Under the pieces are notes generated by a model. The model worked only from the letters and a program-made list of their open reading frames with translations, was not told the origin of the DNA and ran no database searches. Shown piece after piece: positions 1-11,616 of a stretch of DNA of 64,000 nucleotides. The stretch is from contig JANUWF010001783.1 of the NCBI GenBank assembly GCA_026120185.1, positions 8,337,001 to 8,401,000 of the forward strand, given 5' to 3'. The DNA is from Voacanga thouarsii (taxonomy: Eukaryota; Streptophyta; Magnoliopsida; Gentianales; Apocynaceae). The position numbers were made by a program, and so were the translations under genes. Each line of letters begins with the position of its first letter. Position 1 is the stretch's first letter.

Positions 1-458
1 CTGTATAACTCTTCAAGATTAGTCAGCCAATTAGAATTCTTTAGAACAAGATGAAGGTACAAAGGAAAGGTAAACAAAGCCCATCCGCGAGCAAACCATT
101 TTGAGAAAGCAAAGCTCCCAAGAAATTCTTTTAATTGAAATTTTGAACCTTAAACAGTACAATAATTTGTTTGTTTCTAGGGTTTTGTTGTTAGAGCCAG
201 TTGGTAAAGATAATTAGAAGTCTTCCTCGCCCACTTTGGTTCTGTCAATTTCAGGACATTCTACTAAAGAATATTTTCTTCTGCTAATCTGTCTTAGTTG
301 ATATGTTAATGCGTGCTGTACCTATACTCGCTCATCAAGTTAAAAATAAATGAATGCTTGCACAAAGTAGTCAGAAAAAATCCATAAACACAAAACCCAA
401 ATGAACTAAATCAAATATGCAAAAAAAAAACGTGAGGGATTAGAGAGAAACCAAGAAC
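1..458 (-). other. Presumed intron 3 of the KNOX gene
   Basis: No exon with ELK or homeodomain residues was found in any minus-strand frame here. The stretch is best read as intron between exon 3 and exons off the window. It includes a poly-A run at 421-430. Confidence 0.5.
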
Positions 459-1803
459 AGTTGCAGCTTTGTTGCAGAGATTACTGAGTTGAGATTGTAT
501 GTTGCTCAGAAATGTAGTTGCTTCACTGTAAGGTCTTGCAAGATCCAACTTGTACTTGGCCAACACACCGCAGTAAGTTTCCTTCATTTGTTGGTGGAGC
601 AAGAACAGAAGAAGTTCATCAGCAGATATAGCATGGTAAAAGGAATGGAATAACCCCCCCCCCCCCCAAAAAAAAAAAAAAATTCAAGACTAGAAACGTT
701 TAGAGTAAGACCATGAATTCATCAAGTTCAGGATCTTCGCCGAAGCAGTATGATACCGTGGTGTTTCGGGCAAGATCGTTTTCTTGTAGAATTTTATCCA
801 ATAAATTGGCGATCTCCGGTGGTGCTCCGATCTGACAAAGTAACACACAAAGTTTTAATTGGATTCAAAACAGATAACATAAAACATCGAAAAAGGATGA
901 AAATCCCGTGACAGAAGTATACTGTCTTCGATAAGAAAAATGAAAAATTAAAACTAATTGAAATGAATTTCTCCAGTGAACATTTCCATTAGGTTTTTCA
1001 AGCTAAGATCAGCAAGCAAAAGAAAGAGAAACCCTAAATGGACTGCAGTGAATTAGTGAGCAACAAATTCAGAAGATCTAGAAGTGCAACTCAGTTCGGA
1101 ACAGTGGAAAATTGGTTTGGCAATAACACGGCAACTTATGATATCTAAGCTTGTCTCGGCTGTTCATCCACGAGTAACAACAACAAAATACAGCTAACTA
1201 ATTATCTGTGTTTGTCTCTCTACAGACTATACTGTTCATACACGAGAAACAAGCAAAAAATGTTCTTTGCGAATAATCCAACAACAGTATCTGAAAAAAC
1301 AGCGCAACACACACATGCTCACACACCACATCTGATCACCAGAGACTCATGATTCATGGAAAATTTTTTCTTACTTTTCCTTTTTAACGGGCTAGAAGCC
1401 TGTGGCGACTCTAATGAATTGGGACCAACTGAGGTTGTAAAGGGTTTGACATGAACTTCCACCGATGTAAATGGAAACAGTTTATATATACCTTCTGGCA
1501 ATCTATGTAAGACTGAAGAAGTTTAGGGTATAGAGGATGAGAAGAAATTTTTGCTTTCATAGCACTAGAAGCCTCTTCTTGTGAAGAGGATGATCCACTT
1601 TTCTTAGTTGAATTACAAGTATAATTAGCTGGATCATCATGAGATGCAGCTGCTGACAATGATAGGCCAGAAGGTGTGGACAGCCATGGAGACCTAACCA
1701 AAGCCTCACAGTCCTCCCCATTCTTCAAAGGATCCACATGATGTGCATAATAAGGATAATCTTCTGAATTACTTGAGGGCAGCCCATAAATTTCCTCCAT
1801 CAT
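459..1803 (-). CDS. Class I KNOX homeobox gene, 5' part (exons 1-3)
   Basis: Partial gene coding a KNOTTED1-like TALE homeodomain transcription factor; class I members act in the nucleus to maintain meristems. Seen: exon 1 (1492-1803) starts at tandem ATGs (MMEEIYGLPSS) and ends in MKAKISSHPLYPKLLQSYID-CQK, the first half of KNOX1, followed by donor GTATAT. Exon 2 (712-831, exactly 40 codons) reads IGAPPEIANLLDKILQEN to FGEDPELDEFM, between an AG acceptor and a GT donor. Exon 3 (5' end at 581) reads ETYCGVLAKYKLDLARPYSE and LSNLC, the KNOX2 domain. All three junctions are in phase 0. The exon 3 donor is uncertain (459 is a guess). The ELK and homeodomain exons must lie beyond position 1. No stop or frameshift is seen, so this part looks functional. 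KNAT2/6-like or STM-like subclass cannot be fixed without the C-terminus. Confidence 0.88.
582..711 (-). other. KNOX intron 2
   Basis: Bounded by GT (rc of AC at 710-711) and AG (rc of CT at 582-583). It holds a homopolymer C run followed by an A run at about 653-682, on the plus strand, a likely length-polymorphic site. Confidence 0.75.
832..1491 (-). other. KNOX intron 1
   Basis: 660-bp intron between KNOX1-coding exons 1 and 2, with donor GTATATATAA and acceptor GTCAG. An intron splitting the KNOX1 domain near the QK-GAPPE junction is the known arrangement in class I KNOX genes. Confidence 0.75.
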
Positions 1804-2060
1804 TGAAATAGACAAGAATCAATAAGATCAGATGAACTCTGAATACAAAGCAGCAATATGAACAAGAAAAGGAGCAAAAAGAGGGGGTGGGGGATGGCTG
1901 ACGAAGCTAAGCTGAAAAAGGAGTAGCAGAGACGAAGTGAGAGTTGGTAGATGGAGGCTGTGATTTTAGCGTACAAACGAGGAGGAAAGCTTATTAGGCA
2001 GCAACAACAGCAGCACCTGGGAAAGAAAAGGGTCTGCCTTTCTTCTTTCACTTGCTGAGG
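1804..2060 (-). promoter_or_regulatory. Probable KNOX 5' UTR / proximal promoter
   Basis: On the minus strand this stretch is CT-rich with a run of cysteine-like TGC/CTG repeats (about 1997-2020) directly upstream of the start codons. No in-frame upstream ATG extends exon 1; the longer frame to 1815 begins with TTG. The transcription start cannot be placed. Confidence 0.4.
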
Positions 2061-3560
2061 AATTTTTTTGCATTTTGCAAGTATTGTAGCATGTTTACGC
2101 TCCCTCTTCGTGCGTTCTTTCTACCTCCTCCTGCTTTGTGAAAGATATGAAGTTGGATAAAGGATTTTGAAATTTGAAATATGAACATTAAATTGATTAT
2201 AATTTGTTTTTATATTATCTTTTTATTAATAATAAAATAAAGTTAGATAAGTGTTCTGCATATTTAGATTTCAGAACATAACTAACTCTGAATTTAATTA
2301 CAATTTATAACAACATTTAAATAAGTCTTAATTAAACAAAATTTAAACAAGTCTTAAATAATTGAATAATATTCCTCTGTGTGAATTTGAATATTTTTAA
2401 TTATCTCTATTTATATCCAATTCAAAATGAAATATTTAAATGTGAATCGGGAGATTAATAAAAATGTGTTAATAAATATACTCAAGTAAATAATCACTTA
2501 ATAGTATCTATTATCAAATTAACTTAATTGAATTATAAAACAATTGCTAACAACTTTAGCTCATCAAACTTAATCATTGACAAAAATAAATTGCTTGGGA
2601 TTGAATTACATATACTTGATTAATTAGATAGAAGGAACACCAATAGATTTTTTTTAAAAAAAAATAGTTTATTCATATAATTGTGGTGGTTTTCAAAAAG
2701 ATTTACCCCCATCACACACACACACATATATATATATCGACTAAATCAACATGAAATATTCAAAAAGTACACAAATAATGAATATGTTTAGGCTCAAATC
2801 AGCGCCATATACAGACTGAAACTGCTCTATACTGAGGCCAAACTTGAAAACTTAAAATCCAATAATTGTGTTGAGTACTAACAACCAACTTTGTCTGCTT
2901 TCCATCTCTAGCCATGCCATTTCTTACGGATATAATTTACCATTATGTTTATACATAAAAAAAGTTTAAAAGAGAGAGAGAGAATGAATTGCACTTAGGA
3001 AAAAAAAAAATGCATAAGCATGCAAATATCCATCTTTTGTTCAATATCAAAAGAATATATAAGCACAACACCAAAAATTTGAACTTGGAGGAAAAGTTAT
3101 AAGAAAAAATATAACAAAGGATAATATTATAAAATTTAAAATAATTTTTAAAAAACAAATATATATATATCAATTACATGCCTCAAGCTTATAATTATTT
3201 GTTGATAATTTATTAAGTATCGTATGAGAATTTTGTCAGTGAGAAATGAAATGTTAGGGAAGCCATGATTATGATGGACAACTTGACCTTGCTATCACCT
3301 TGTCGAGTAGTATTTAGGCTCCAAAGGTTCTAAAAGTTAATCGAATTGTCCCCCCCAAGTTGGCTGGCAGAGCCTGGTAAGAGAAAACCTGATAGGTGAT
3401 CATTATGCTCATCCTCTTCGTAAAACAGGAATGTTAGCTAGGTTTTTTGGAATCCCAAGTAAAATAATTTTAATATATTAAATTTAATTTTTATCATATA
3501 TAATTAATAATTTTCAATCCTTTTAATTCAAAATTTAAACCACAAATACAACATACTAAC
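2061..3560. other. AT-rich upstream DNA, no gene
   Basis: No coding signal was seen. It contains a short CA/TA microsatellite (about 2713-2738), a GA run near 2974-2983 and poly-A tracts. It is the likely distal promoter of the KNOX gene. Confidence 0.5.
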
Positions 3561-3578
3561 AAAGAGTACGTAATCTTT

Positions 3579-3795
3579 AGAGTTTCGATCCCACCCAACT
3601 GATCAGGTACTAACATGTTAGTCATGAAGTCACATATTTGATTCTCGAAGGAAGGGTCTTTAGTCTTTTGGGGAATCAGTCAATTAGGACTTGTCTAAAT
3701 TGATTTAACTTTACGAGTTCTTTACCGGTTAAGATTCTATTGCAAGTTTCATTCAATGCACACCTCTGATAGCGATTGCGAGCTTTATCGATTCC
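3579..3795. mobile_element. SINE-like retroposon with 18-bp target duplication
   Basis: A 217-bp segment is flanked by AAAGAGTACGTAATCTTT (3561-3578) and AAAGAGTACATAATCTTT (3796-3813), 17 of 18 bases alike. Such a long duplication is typical of target-primed retroposons. A degenerate B-box-like string (TTTGATTCTCG, about 3639-3649) lies on the plus strand. No clear poly-A or poly-T tail is seen, so the class is inferred from the duplication and size alone. Confidence 0.5.
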
Positions 3796-3908
3796 AAAGA
3801 GTACATAATCTTTGTAACATATGTTTGAGTGGGACAAACTTTGAGTGGGCAAAAAAAGATTAAGTGTCAACTTGTATGTACTATAGATAGAGACCTAATC
3901 ATTTTGAA

Positions 3909-4396
3909 GGGTTAATTTTAATTTGGTCCTTAAAAATAGTTTGTTTTATAACTAGGCTCCTTTTGAATTGATTTGAACGACCTTTCTCAAAAATTAATTA
4001 ATTAATTAATTCTCAATTAATCCTAGGGAATCACCCAAAATTGATAGTTTGAGTGGATTAATGTGCAAAATAGAAAAAAAAAATCTCTGGGTCAGATCTG
4101 TCATCAATCCACCGAAAATGCATTTTTAACAATTTGATTCACCCAACTAAGAAGAAATGAAAAAGAGTGAAGTTGGGAAATGAAAATAAGTGAGATTCCA
4201 TTTTTGCCCCTACCGTTTTTCTTTTACCCATTAGTCCAGTCAAGCAGTAAAATTTAAGCCTATCTGCTAGAACAGGAACGGAATAATTTAATTGAGAATT
4301 TTGAAATTTTAAAGAAACATGATCATTCTATTGAGATGAAGAGGGTTTTAATTGCAAAGCATGACATTTTTAAAGGGCCAAATTGAAACTAAGCCC
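3909..4396. mobile_element. Possible MULE-type MITE
   Basis: The left end (GGGTTAATTTTAATTTGG) and the reverse complement of the right end (GGGCTTAGTTTCAATTTGG) match over roughly 70 bp with interruptions. There is no ORF inside. Flanks TTTTGAA and TTTTAGAA could be a decayed duplication. Confidence 0.4.
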
Positions 4397-6080
4397 TTTT
4401 AGAATGACTACGATGGACAAGTACAAGGCTCCATGATGAAAATACTCAAACTAATGCCACAAGCTTAATTTAATTATCATGTGCTTTTGCCTTGTTTTAA
4501 GCAGTACCTTTTTCGATAATTTAATATAGTACAACTTCATTATTATCATGGTGGCTTAGTGGAAATTTCTTTGTAAAATTTATGAAGAAAAAGGCATGAT
4601 GAAGATGCTAATGCCCGTTGAACAACCTTGTCTCCTTTACTTCTTTTCTAATAATGAATCCTTTGACCAAGTACATGTATGTCATATAGATTCATGCAAC
4701 TTTCACTTTGTTGGCTTCTTGTTGGGCTTTTCCTTTTCTTTTTATTTTAATCTGTTGAAATTCTTTAGTGGCCGGTGATTATCTAAAAGGGGACAAAATA
4801 CGGACATGAAAAAGATGGATCTAGCGGTGAATTATTATTATTATGAAAACATTTTTCTTGGTTAAAAAAAAAAGTAATTAAAGCATTTATTTATTTATTT
4901 ATTTTGGTTACGACTCTTTGAAAAATCACCATGCTTGAAAAGAGTTTGGGAGGATTTTTTTTTTTTTTTTAAGATAAGAGAATATTTTCTATATGTTTAC
5001 TCATATATAGTAAAGAATTATCGAGAAAGATAATATTCCTTCTTTAATTTTATTGTCTCCCCCTATTCAAGTTACTTCAAATTAGTGGGTGTCCTTTGGA
5101 AGAGCTTCTGTATGGCTAAAAAGAGTGTTTGACTTAAAAATTCCTTTTTCTTGAATGGTTTTATAACGAAACACCTTTAACTTTATCATTTTTATACTTC
5201 ATTTTTCCATAATTAAGAAAAGCTTGAACTTTTGACAAATGTTCATCTTAAATATAATGTGTAATTTTCGAATTCCCACTATAGGCATCAAATAAATTTA
5301 TCGTGTTATTTTTTTTTTACATCACTATCTTTTGCATATTATATAATCTACTAAATACTAATATTAACGTTTGACATTCTCTCTTAGGGGGAAAAAAATA
5401 AACTCTACAATCTGATTGTTATCCACTTTGATTTTTCTAATAGAGATAAATATTAATCACATAATTTGGTTGCTCCTAAATAAGCAACATATAGTAAAAC
5501 TATTAAAGAAACACATGGAACACCATATATAGAAAAAAATGTGTCGTAGAGGAGCTGATCTAACGTGTATTTTAGGTTGAAAAAAAACAAGTGTAGATTA
5601 TGGATATTTTGGATATTTTATGGGTAACATTTTGTCCTTAAAATTTTGTCGAGTTTTGCTCTCATTATTTTAAAATTTTAATTTTTACCTTTTAACTCTT
5701 AAAATAACTTGACATTTACCTTTTTATTGAATTTTAACCTTAACTCATATTAACGACTTAGCACGTGATACTTACATGCCAAATTTAGAGGCATTTTTAC
5801 AATCACAAATATGATTTTTTTTTTTTAATAAACCACAAAATTTTCCCCCTTTTTTCCCCTTCTATTTTCTTTTGATTTTTTTTAACATTTTTTTTTGTGA
5901 CATAATTGGACCTTGTATTTGTTGAAGTGTACCTCGCATTCACTACATACGATGTGCCGTTCTATCTCGCATTTGCAATGCGAAGCGATGTTTTTTCCCA
6001 GAGAACCTATTCCCCGAGTCCAATCTTATGGACTAAGTCAAGTTACCCCTTAGTACAGTTGACCATTAAGACTAAGACCC

Positions 6081-6120
<40 letters not shown>

Positions 6121-6182
6121 TTTGAATTTAAATAATTTTTTATTCAGAATATAATTTTACAATTTTAACAAATTAATAAAAG
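4397..6182. other. Intergenic AT-rich DNA
   Basis: No gene recognised. It holds an ATTT microsatellite at about 4886-4903 and several TIR-like 'aattttgtcctt' stretches (near 5630-5820). An AAT microsatellite at about 6082-6121 ends it. Confidence 0.5.
6082..6121. repeat. (AAT)n microsatellite
   Basis: About 13 uninterrupted AAT units, directly before the TIR fragment at 6183. Confidence 0.9.
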
Positions 6183-6320
6183 GGCAAACTATTCTGATGA
6201 CCCTCCAACTATTAGTTTGTTTAACTATTGCCATCCAACTAAAAAAATATATAAAACAATTTCTCGAACTTTCTAATAGTTCAAATCTTACTTTTCTGTC
6301 AAGACTATGGTTAGGGTGCT
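6183..6320. mobile_element. Orphan TIR fragment, same family as the Pack-MULE at 10.5 kb
   Basis: Begins GCAAACTATTCTGATGACCC and continues with CTCGAACTTTCTAATAG and AAATCTTACTTTTC, closely matching the outer ~120 bp of both Pack-MULE termini. No partner TIR was found nearby, so it is a relic end. Confidence 0.7.
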
Positions 6321-6617
6321 TGTGTTATTTGGATGAGAACATTCTTTATTCATAGTGGCCCGTTAGCTCTTTCACATATTACAGTTCCTTTGGAGTCTAG
6401 ATATAGTAATTTTCTTTTCTTGATAGTTGCATAGTTGACAAAATGCTTAATATCAAATGCTCATATTGTTATTGCCTAAAATGCAGAGGGTCATAAGTAT
6501 TCTAGAAACAAAAGTTATTCATTGCAGTTGAAAATAATAAATTTCTAAAATTATTTCTTTAAAGGTACATGGGTTTCTAATTTAATAATACTCTTGAGAT
6601 TTAGTTTGTATGATTGG

Positions 6618-6694
6618 ATCCCCGTGAGTGATGGGTGATAATTCTTCGTGAGTGATGGGTAATTATTTCTCGTGAGTAATGGGTAATTACTCTT
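6618..6694. repeat. Three-copy minisatellite (~24-27 bp unit)
   Basis: Three tandem copies of CGTGAGTGATGGGTAATT with small changes, just upstream of the TNP2 pseudogene. Confidence 0.8.
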
Positions 6695-6744
6695 AAATCA
6701 GTTTTAAGATATATATATAAATATAGATGGAAAATTGTACTTAG

Positions 6745-9700
6745 ATGTACAAAATGTATGTTCCGAAGATAAGGGGACTTGCTGAAGAATTCATTAATGG
6801 AGTTAAATATTTTGTTGAGTGGGTGCTTTTACATTCAGAATGGCCTAGTAGTGTTAATATTATATGTCCTTATTTTAAGCATAAGAATAAGATGTTTAAG
6901 GTTTTAGATATAGTAAGCGATTTGTAAAAAGTTAATTACAATTGGACATATCATGGGAAACTATTTATTTCAACTAATCAATTGACATCAGTGTTTAGTG
7001 CCGGAGGAAGGGGTTAGAGTTTAGGGTCAAGAAATCCCTTTCATGATATGGTTATAGATGTGGTAGGCACTAACTTTTCCTCAAATCGAAACACACCGAC
7101 TATTGAGGAACCACCTAATCCCAAAACTCAAAAAATTTATGATTTGTTGACAGTTACAAACATTCCCTTATAGGATGGATGTACAAATCATTTTGAATTG
7201 TCGGTTATAGCTCGGTTTCTAAACATCAAGTTTGAGAATAACATGTCAGAAAAATGCTTTAATGAAGTAGCCTAACTTATGAAAGAGGTTATGCCAATTA
7301 GTAACAAGATGCCAGATGACTTCTACAAAATGAAGAAGCTAATTGTTATATTTAGTTTACCAGTACAGAAAATAGATTCATACTTTAATGGTTGTATGCT
7401 CTATTGGAAAGAAGATAGTTGTAGTAGAGAATGTAAGTTTTGTGGTCATGCCCAGTATGCTCGTAAAAAGAAAATAGGGAAAAATAAACAACAAAAAAAG
7501 ATTGCTTTAAAGAAGATGTACTATTTTTCGCTCACTCTAAAGTTATAGAGGCTTTATACATCTATGACAACAATAGAGCACATAAGATGGCACATAGAAA
7601 GTCAAGCCAAAGATGGGATAATGAATCATCCACAGGACAGTGGGCCGTGATAGCACTTCAACTGAATATATCCTAATTTGCAACAGAGCCTAAAAACGTT
7701 AGACTTAGATTATGTACAGATGGGTTTTCACCAATTAGGCTATTAGGAAAGCAGTATTCTTATTAGTTAGTGATAATAAGTCCATATAATCTACCACCTT
7801 GAATGTGCATGAAAAGTGTTGTGATATTTTTTTACAGTTATCATTTCCGGTCCAAAGAATCTAAAGTAAAAGTTAGATGTGAATTTGCAACCACTTATAG
7901 ATGAACTAAAAGCATTGTGGATGGAGGGTGTCTCTATATATGATATTTCTAAGAAATAAAATTATCAGTTGCGGACAGTTCTTACCACCTGGACATTGTT
8001 TCAGAAGAAATTGTAAGTCTTTTAGAATAGATAGAGGTGTAGAACAATCACTACCTTCACCACACCTAACTGGGGATCAAATGTGAGATGCAGTACAATT
8101 TTTTCCCAAAATCACAGAAATTGCATCTGAACTTATAAAGGCCTATGGTAGAGGTGAATACCATAACTGAATGAAATGGAGTATGTTTTGGGATCTGGCA
8201 TATTAGAAAACAAATATGATACGACATAATATAGATGTGATGCACAATGAGAAAAATGTATCTGATAATTTGTTTAACACCGTTATAGATATAAATGGCA
8301 AGATAAAGGACAATGTAAAGGCTAGGCATGATGTACACAGATAATATAACCGTCCAAAATTGTACATTGATCCTGCCAATCAAAGAAGGGGAGCAAAACT
8401 AAAAGCCTATTATGACAAAAGAACAATGGAGGCTTGTGTTAGAATGGGTAAAGGAACTTAGACTTCTCGACCCGATGGGTATGCTTAAAATTTGGAGAAG
8501 TGTGTTGACTTGAAACAAGTTAAGATGTTCGGCATGAAAAGTCATAATTGTCATGTGTTTATGGAATGGTTAATACCTCTAGTATTATGAGAATTTCTTC
8601 CATCAAAGGTATAGAGTGTTTTGACTGAGCTAAACCTTTTCTATAGAGATTTGTGCTCCTCAAAATTATCGGTGTCACATATTCATGATCTAGAGAAGGA
8701 TATTACTTTATTAATTGACAAGCTAGAGCAAATTTTTCCACCAACATTTTTTGACATTGTAGAACATTTACTAGTTCATTTGCCATACAAGGTTAGAGTT
8801 TGTGGTCTTATTTAATATAGATGAATGTATCATTTTGAGAGGTTTTTTTCTATTAATCTACAAGAGAGTTGAATTGTTTCGGTAAATGCATAATAATTCT
8901 AGATATGTCTAAAGTCTATTTTATGTTGAACCAAAACAGGTGCATGACTTCAAGGGTAAGGTGAGAAATAAGGTTGGAGTTGAAGGCTTGATTTGCAAAG
9001 CTTATCTCGTTAAAGAAGCATCTATATTCTTCTTATATTATTTTGAGTTTCATGTCCAAACTAAGAGTAGAGAACCAACTCATAATGATGATAGTGCTTC
9101 AAACAGGTCATAAGAAGAAGTGTTGTCAATATATAAACTTGTTGGAAGAAAATATAGTAAGATAAGGAGTCCATATTTGACAGATTAAGAATGGAAAATT
9201 GCCACAAACTACTACTATGTAGTTGTCAAGAGGTGGAACTGTATATTGATTAAGTTTGATTCAATAAAATTATTTTATTCATATTTGATTTATGATCAAA
9301 AGCTAAAAATATATTAATTTTGACAAATATTTGGTTATAGAAAATTTAAGATGCGCTTACATGCTTTGGTGCCTAGTATAACTAGTGTAGACATTAAAAG
9401 AATGATTGACATAGAGTTTGCTACTTAGTTTGGAGATCATGTAAGTACCTCATATAATTCTTTGGTGAGAATTTTTCCATATAATAAAAATTAAACACTT
9501 ACATGGTGTGAATAACCAGTGTTTGAAAAATTTTTCTTAGAGATCCTCGAGATGTGTTCATTTATTCAATGGCTACATTGTAAACAAATTTTGATTTCAC
9601 ACTTAAGAGCGTTGCGAGAGAAAGAAAACAATGAATAATGGAGTATGCATGAAAGCAAGTGATGCTAGTGTGTTGGGTGGTGAATATTATGGAGTATTAA

Positions 9701-10260
9701 AAAAAATCATCGAAATATAATTTTTCAGATCTCCAAGTCAAAAAACCATTTTATTCTTCTGTGAATGGTTTGATCCAATACCTACTAGAAGGGTTAAGAT
9801 GCATTCTCAATATAAATTTATTGACATCAATCATAAGAGAAGGTATCCAAGTTTTGACCCATTTATTTTGGCCTTTCAGGCTAATTAAGTTTACCACACC
9901 ACCCATTTGGGATGCAAAAAACCAAAAGAGCACTTGATGGGCAGTATGTAAATCTAAAGCACGTTATATTATCGATGCTCTAATAGTTGACAACACTTAC
10001 CAGTATCAAATAGACACTACAAGAAAATGAAACATTGGCGACAAATTTTTTTTCCTAACTAAAGTTTTGTCGCTAAAAGTACCCTTTAACGAGGAAAATT
10101 TTTCTTCAGCAACAAAATTTTTTTGTCGCTATTGATTAAGACTTTTGGTGACAAAATTTTTATTTTCTAGCAAAAAGTGATGGCTCTAGTTAAGAAATAA
10201 TTGGGATAGAAAAAATGATGATAAGAATGCTGTTGAATACGAAACTAGAAACGAATTAGA
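6745..10260 (+). pseudogene. CACTA (En/Spm) TNP2-like transposase pseudogene
   Basis: Encoded a TNP2-type CACTA transposase. Seen in order: an N-terminal transposase-associated domain (6745-6927: YVPKIRGLAEEFINGVKYF); the DGCTNHFELSVIARFLNIK and NGCMLYWKEDS..CKFCGHA block (7140-7460); VRLRLCTDGFSP (about 7700); the transposase_21 region with WDLAY..NMIRHNIDVMHNEKN (8190-8260); a DUF4218-like block with IFPPTFFDIVEHLLVHLPY (8735-8790); and a DUF4216-like end with YYGVLKKIIEI and KMHSQYKFIDINHKRRYPSF (9690-9860). The order matches full-length TNP2. Many stops and frameshifts break it (for example in the DUF4218 C-terminal part). The C-terminus may be interrupted by a small CACTA-like insertion at 10,015. 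Confidence 0.85.
10015..10183. mobile_element. CACTA terminus or ~170-bp mini-CACTA
   Basis: Starts with the canonical CACTACAAGAAAATG terminus, followed by repeated GTCGC/GACAAAATTTTT subterminal units. A degenerate opposite end (TTTTCTAGCAAAAAGTG) stands near 10,166-10,183. Without a clean 3-bp duplication it could instead be the left end of a larger element. Confidence 0.55.
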
Positions 10261-10458
10261 TGATTAACTCAATTTTTCCTCTATGTGAGTTAATTTTCAA
10301 CTTGTTCTTTATGTGAGTTAATTTCGTTATGTGTTAACTGTTATTATTGACTATATTCTAATTGTATCAACAAATGCTATTTCAGATATAGGATAAAAGA
10401 AAGATACTAGGGCTTTAGGTTTTAGGCATAGAAATGGTGATATTGGAGCTTCTAATAA

Positions 10459-10459
10459 T

Positions 10460-10519
<60 letters not shown>
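10459..10519. repeat. (CT)n microsatellite
   Basis: About 30 CT units directly abutting the left TIR of the Pack-MULE. Confidence 0.95.
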
Positions 10520-10521
<2 letters not shown>

Positions 10522-10893
10522 AACAAACTATTTTGGTGACCCTCCAACCATTAGTTTATTCAACTTTTACCTTCTAACTAAAAAAAGTATAAAATAGTTT
10601 CTCGAACTTTCTAATTGTTTAGATCTTATCCTTCTATCAACGGTCAACTAATAATTCAGTTAGTTTTTAATGGCATTTTAGTAATTTCACATTTTATATT
10701 AAAAATTATTATTATCTTATTTTTTAATTCATTTTAATTTATTTTTTCTTTATTTTTTTCTTTTTCTTTCTTTTCTTCTTCATCTTTTCTTTTCTTTTCT
10801 GTCTTTCTTGCTGCCACTGCAATTTGGCCATTGCAACTCCAAACAACAACATACATCATCCAATCATCACCCCTCTTTGACACTTCCTAATAA

Positions 10894-11085
10894 TAATTAA
10901 AAGTTCCTACAAAGATGTACTATAATCAAAGTGAAAAGGCACAATATTAAAAGTTCCCTCTTTAACATTTCCTAGGAAAGGGTATTTGGAGTTGATAAAG
11001 CAAAGACGTAATGAAATCAAAGAGACTTTATTATTTTCATACATTTTTTTTGGAAATTCGAAAACATACATCGAATGTAAAAAGG

Positions 11086-11137
<52 letters not shown>

Positions 11138-11214
11138 AAAGGTAATTGGCTAGAAAAACATAAAGGCACAATACTACAAACAAACAAACAAAGCTCGACG
11201 ATGATGCTAGATTG
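10894..11214 (-). other. Pack-MULE interior, 3' side of RbcS fragment
   Basis: On the minus strand this follows the RbcS stop codon and may include captured 3' UTR (TTTGTTTGTTTGTAGTATTG at about 11,171-11,190). It contains a (TA)n microsatellite at about 11,090-11,134. No other coding signal was seen. Confidence 0.5.
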
Positions 11215-11616
11215 CTAATCAAATTTAGTTGCTGGGGGCTCATAGGCAATGAAACTAATGCACTGCACTTGACGCCTATTTTCGAATCTAGTGATACGGA
11301 CGAATGCATTGGGGTATTCTTTAATACATTCTTCGAGCTCTCTCAAGACCTAGGTAGAATTGGTGCATCTGAACATGGGAAGCTTCCACATTGTCCAATA
11401 CTTGCCATCGTAGTATCCAGGGGATTTGTGATGTTCACGGAAGACAGAGCCACCATACTGCCCAATAACATACAAAGAATTAGCACGCAAAAACCAAACT
11501 CCTAAGTATCCAAAGAAATGATAGATGAAAGCCTTTAAATTAAAAACCTATATCTCAAATTTCAACTAGGGAATCCGTTCGCTGTGGATAAGGTAGTCAA
11601 TTTTCTTGGCCAATTG
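11215..11616 (-). pseudogene. rbcS: Captured fragment of RuBisCO small subunit gene (RbcS)
   Basis: RbcS is the nuclear-encoded small subunit of the chloroplast CO2-fixing enzyme. Seen on the minus strand: an exon 2 piece (11,548-11,616) reading QLAKKIDYLIHSERIP, a stop, then LKFEI; a 90-bp intron (11,458-11,547) ending TTGGGCAG; and exon 3 (11,215-11,457) with [43 protein letters not shown] and [13 protein letters not shown], ending at TAG. This matches the C-terminal ~100 residues of plant RbcS. Transit peptide, exon 1 and the start of exon 2 are absent. In-frame stops replace the Cys of WVPCLEFE and the residue after CTNST, so no functional subunit can be made. The captured DNA starts exactly where the right TIR similarity stops (11,617-11,619). 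Confidence 0.9.

Noticed and set aside
1800..2051. 83-codon minus-strand frame with poly-Cys upstream of KNOX
   Set aside because: Overlaps the presumed 5' UTR in another frame; low-complexity and hydrophobic from CT-rich DNA.
5630..5830. Another MULE terminus ('aattttgtcctt' words)
   Set aside because: No inverted partner could be aligned nearby.
5938..5951. CACTACATACG as the left terminus of the CACTA element
   Set aside because: It lacks the AAG(G/A)AA continuation seen at 10,015 and 14,157, and no subterminal repeats follow.
11212..11505. 97-codon plus-strand frame over the RbcS fragment
   Set aside because: It is the antisense shadow of RbcS exon 3; the minus strand gives the recognisable protein.
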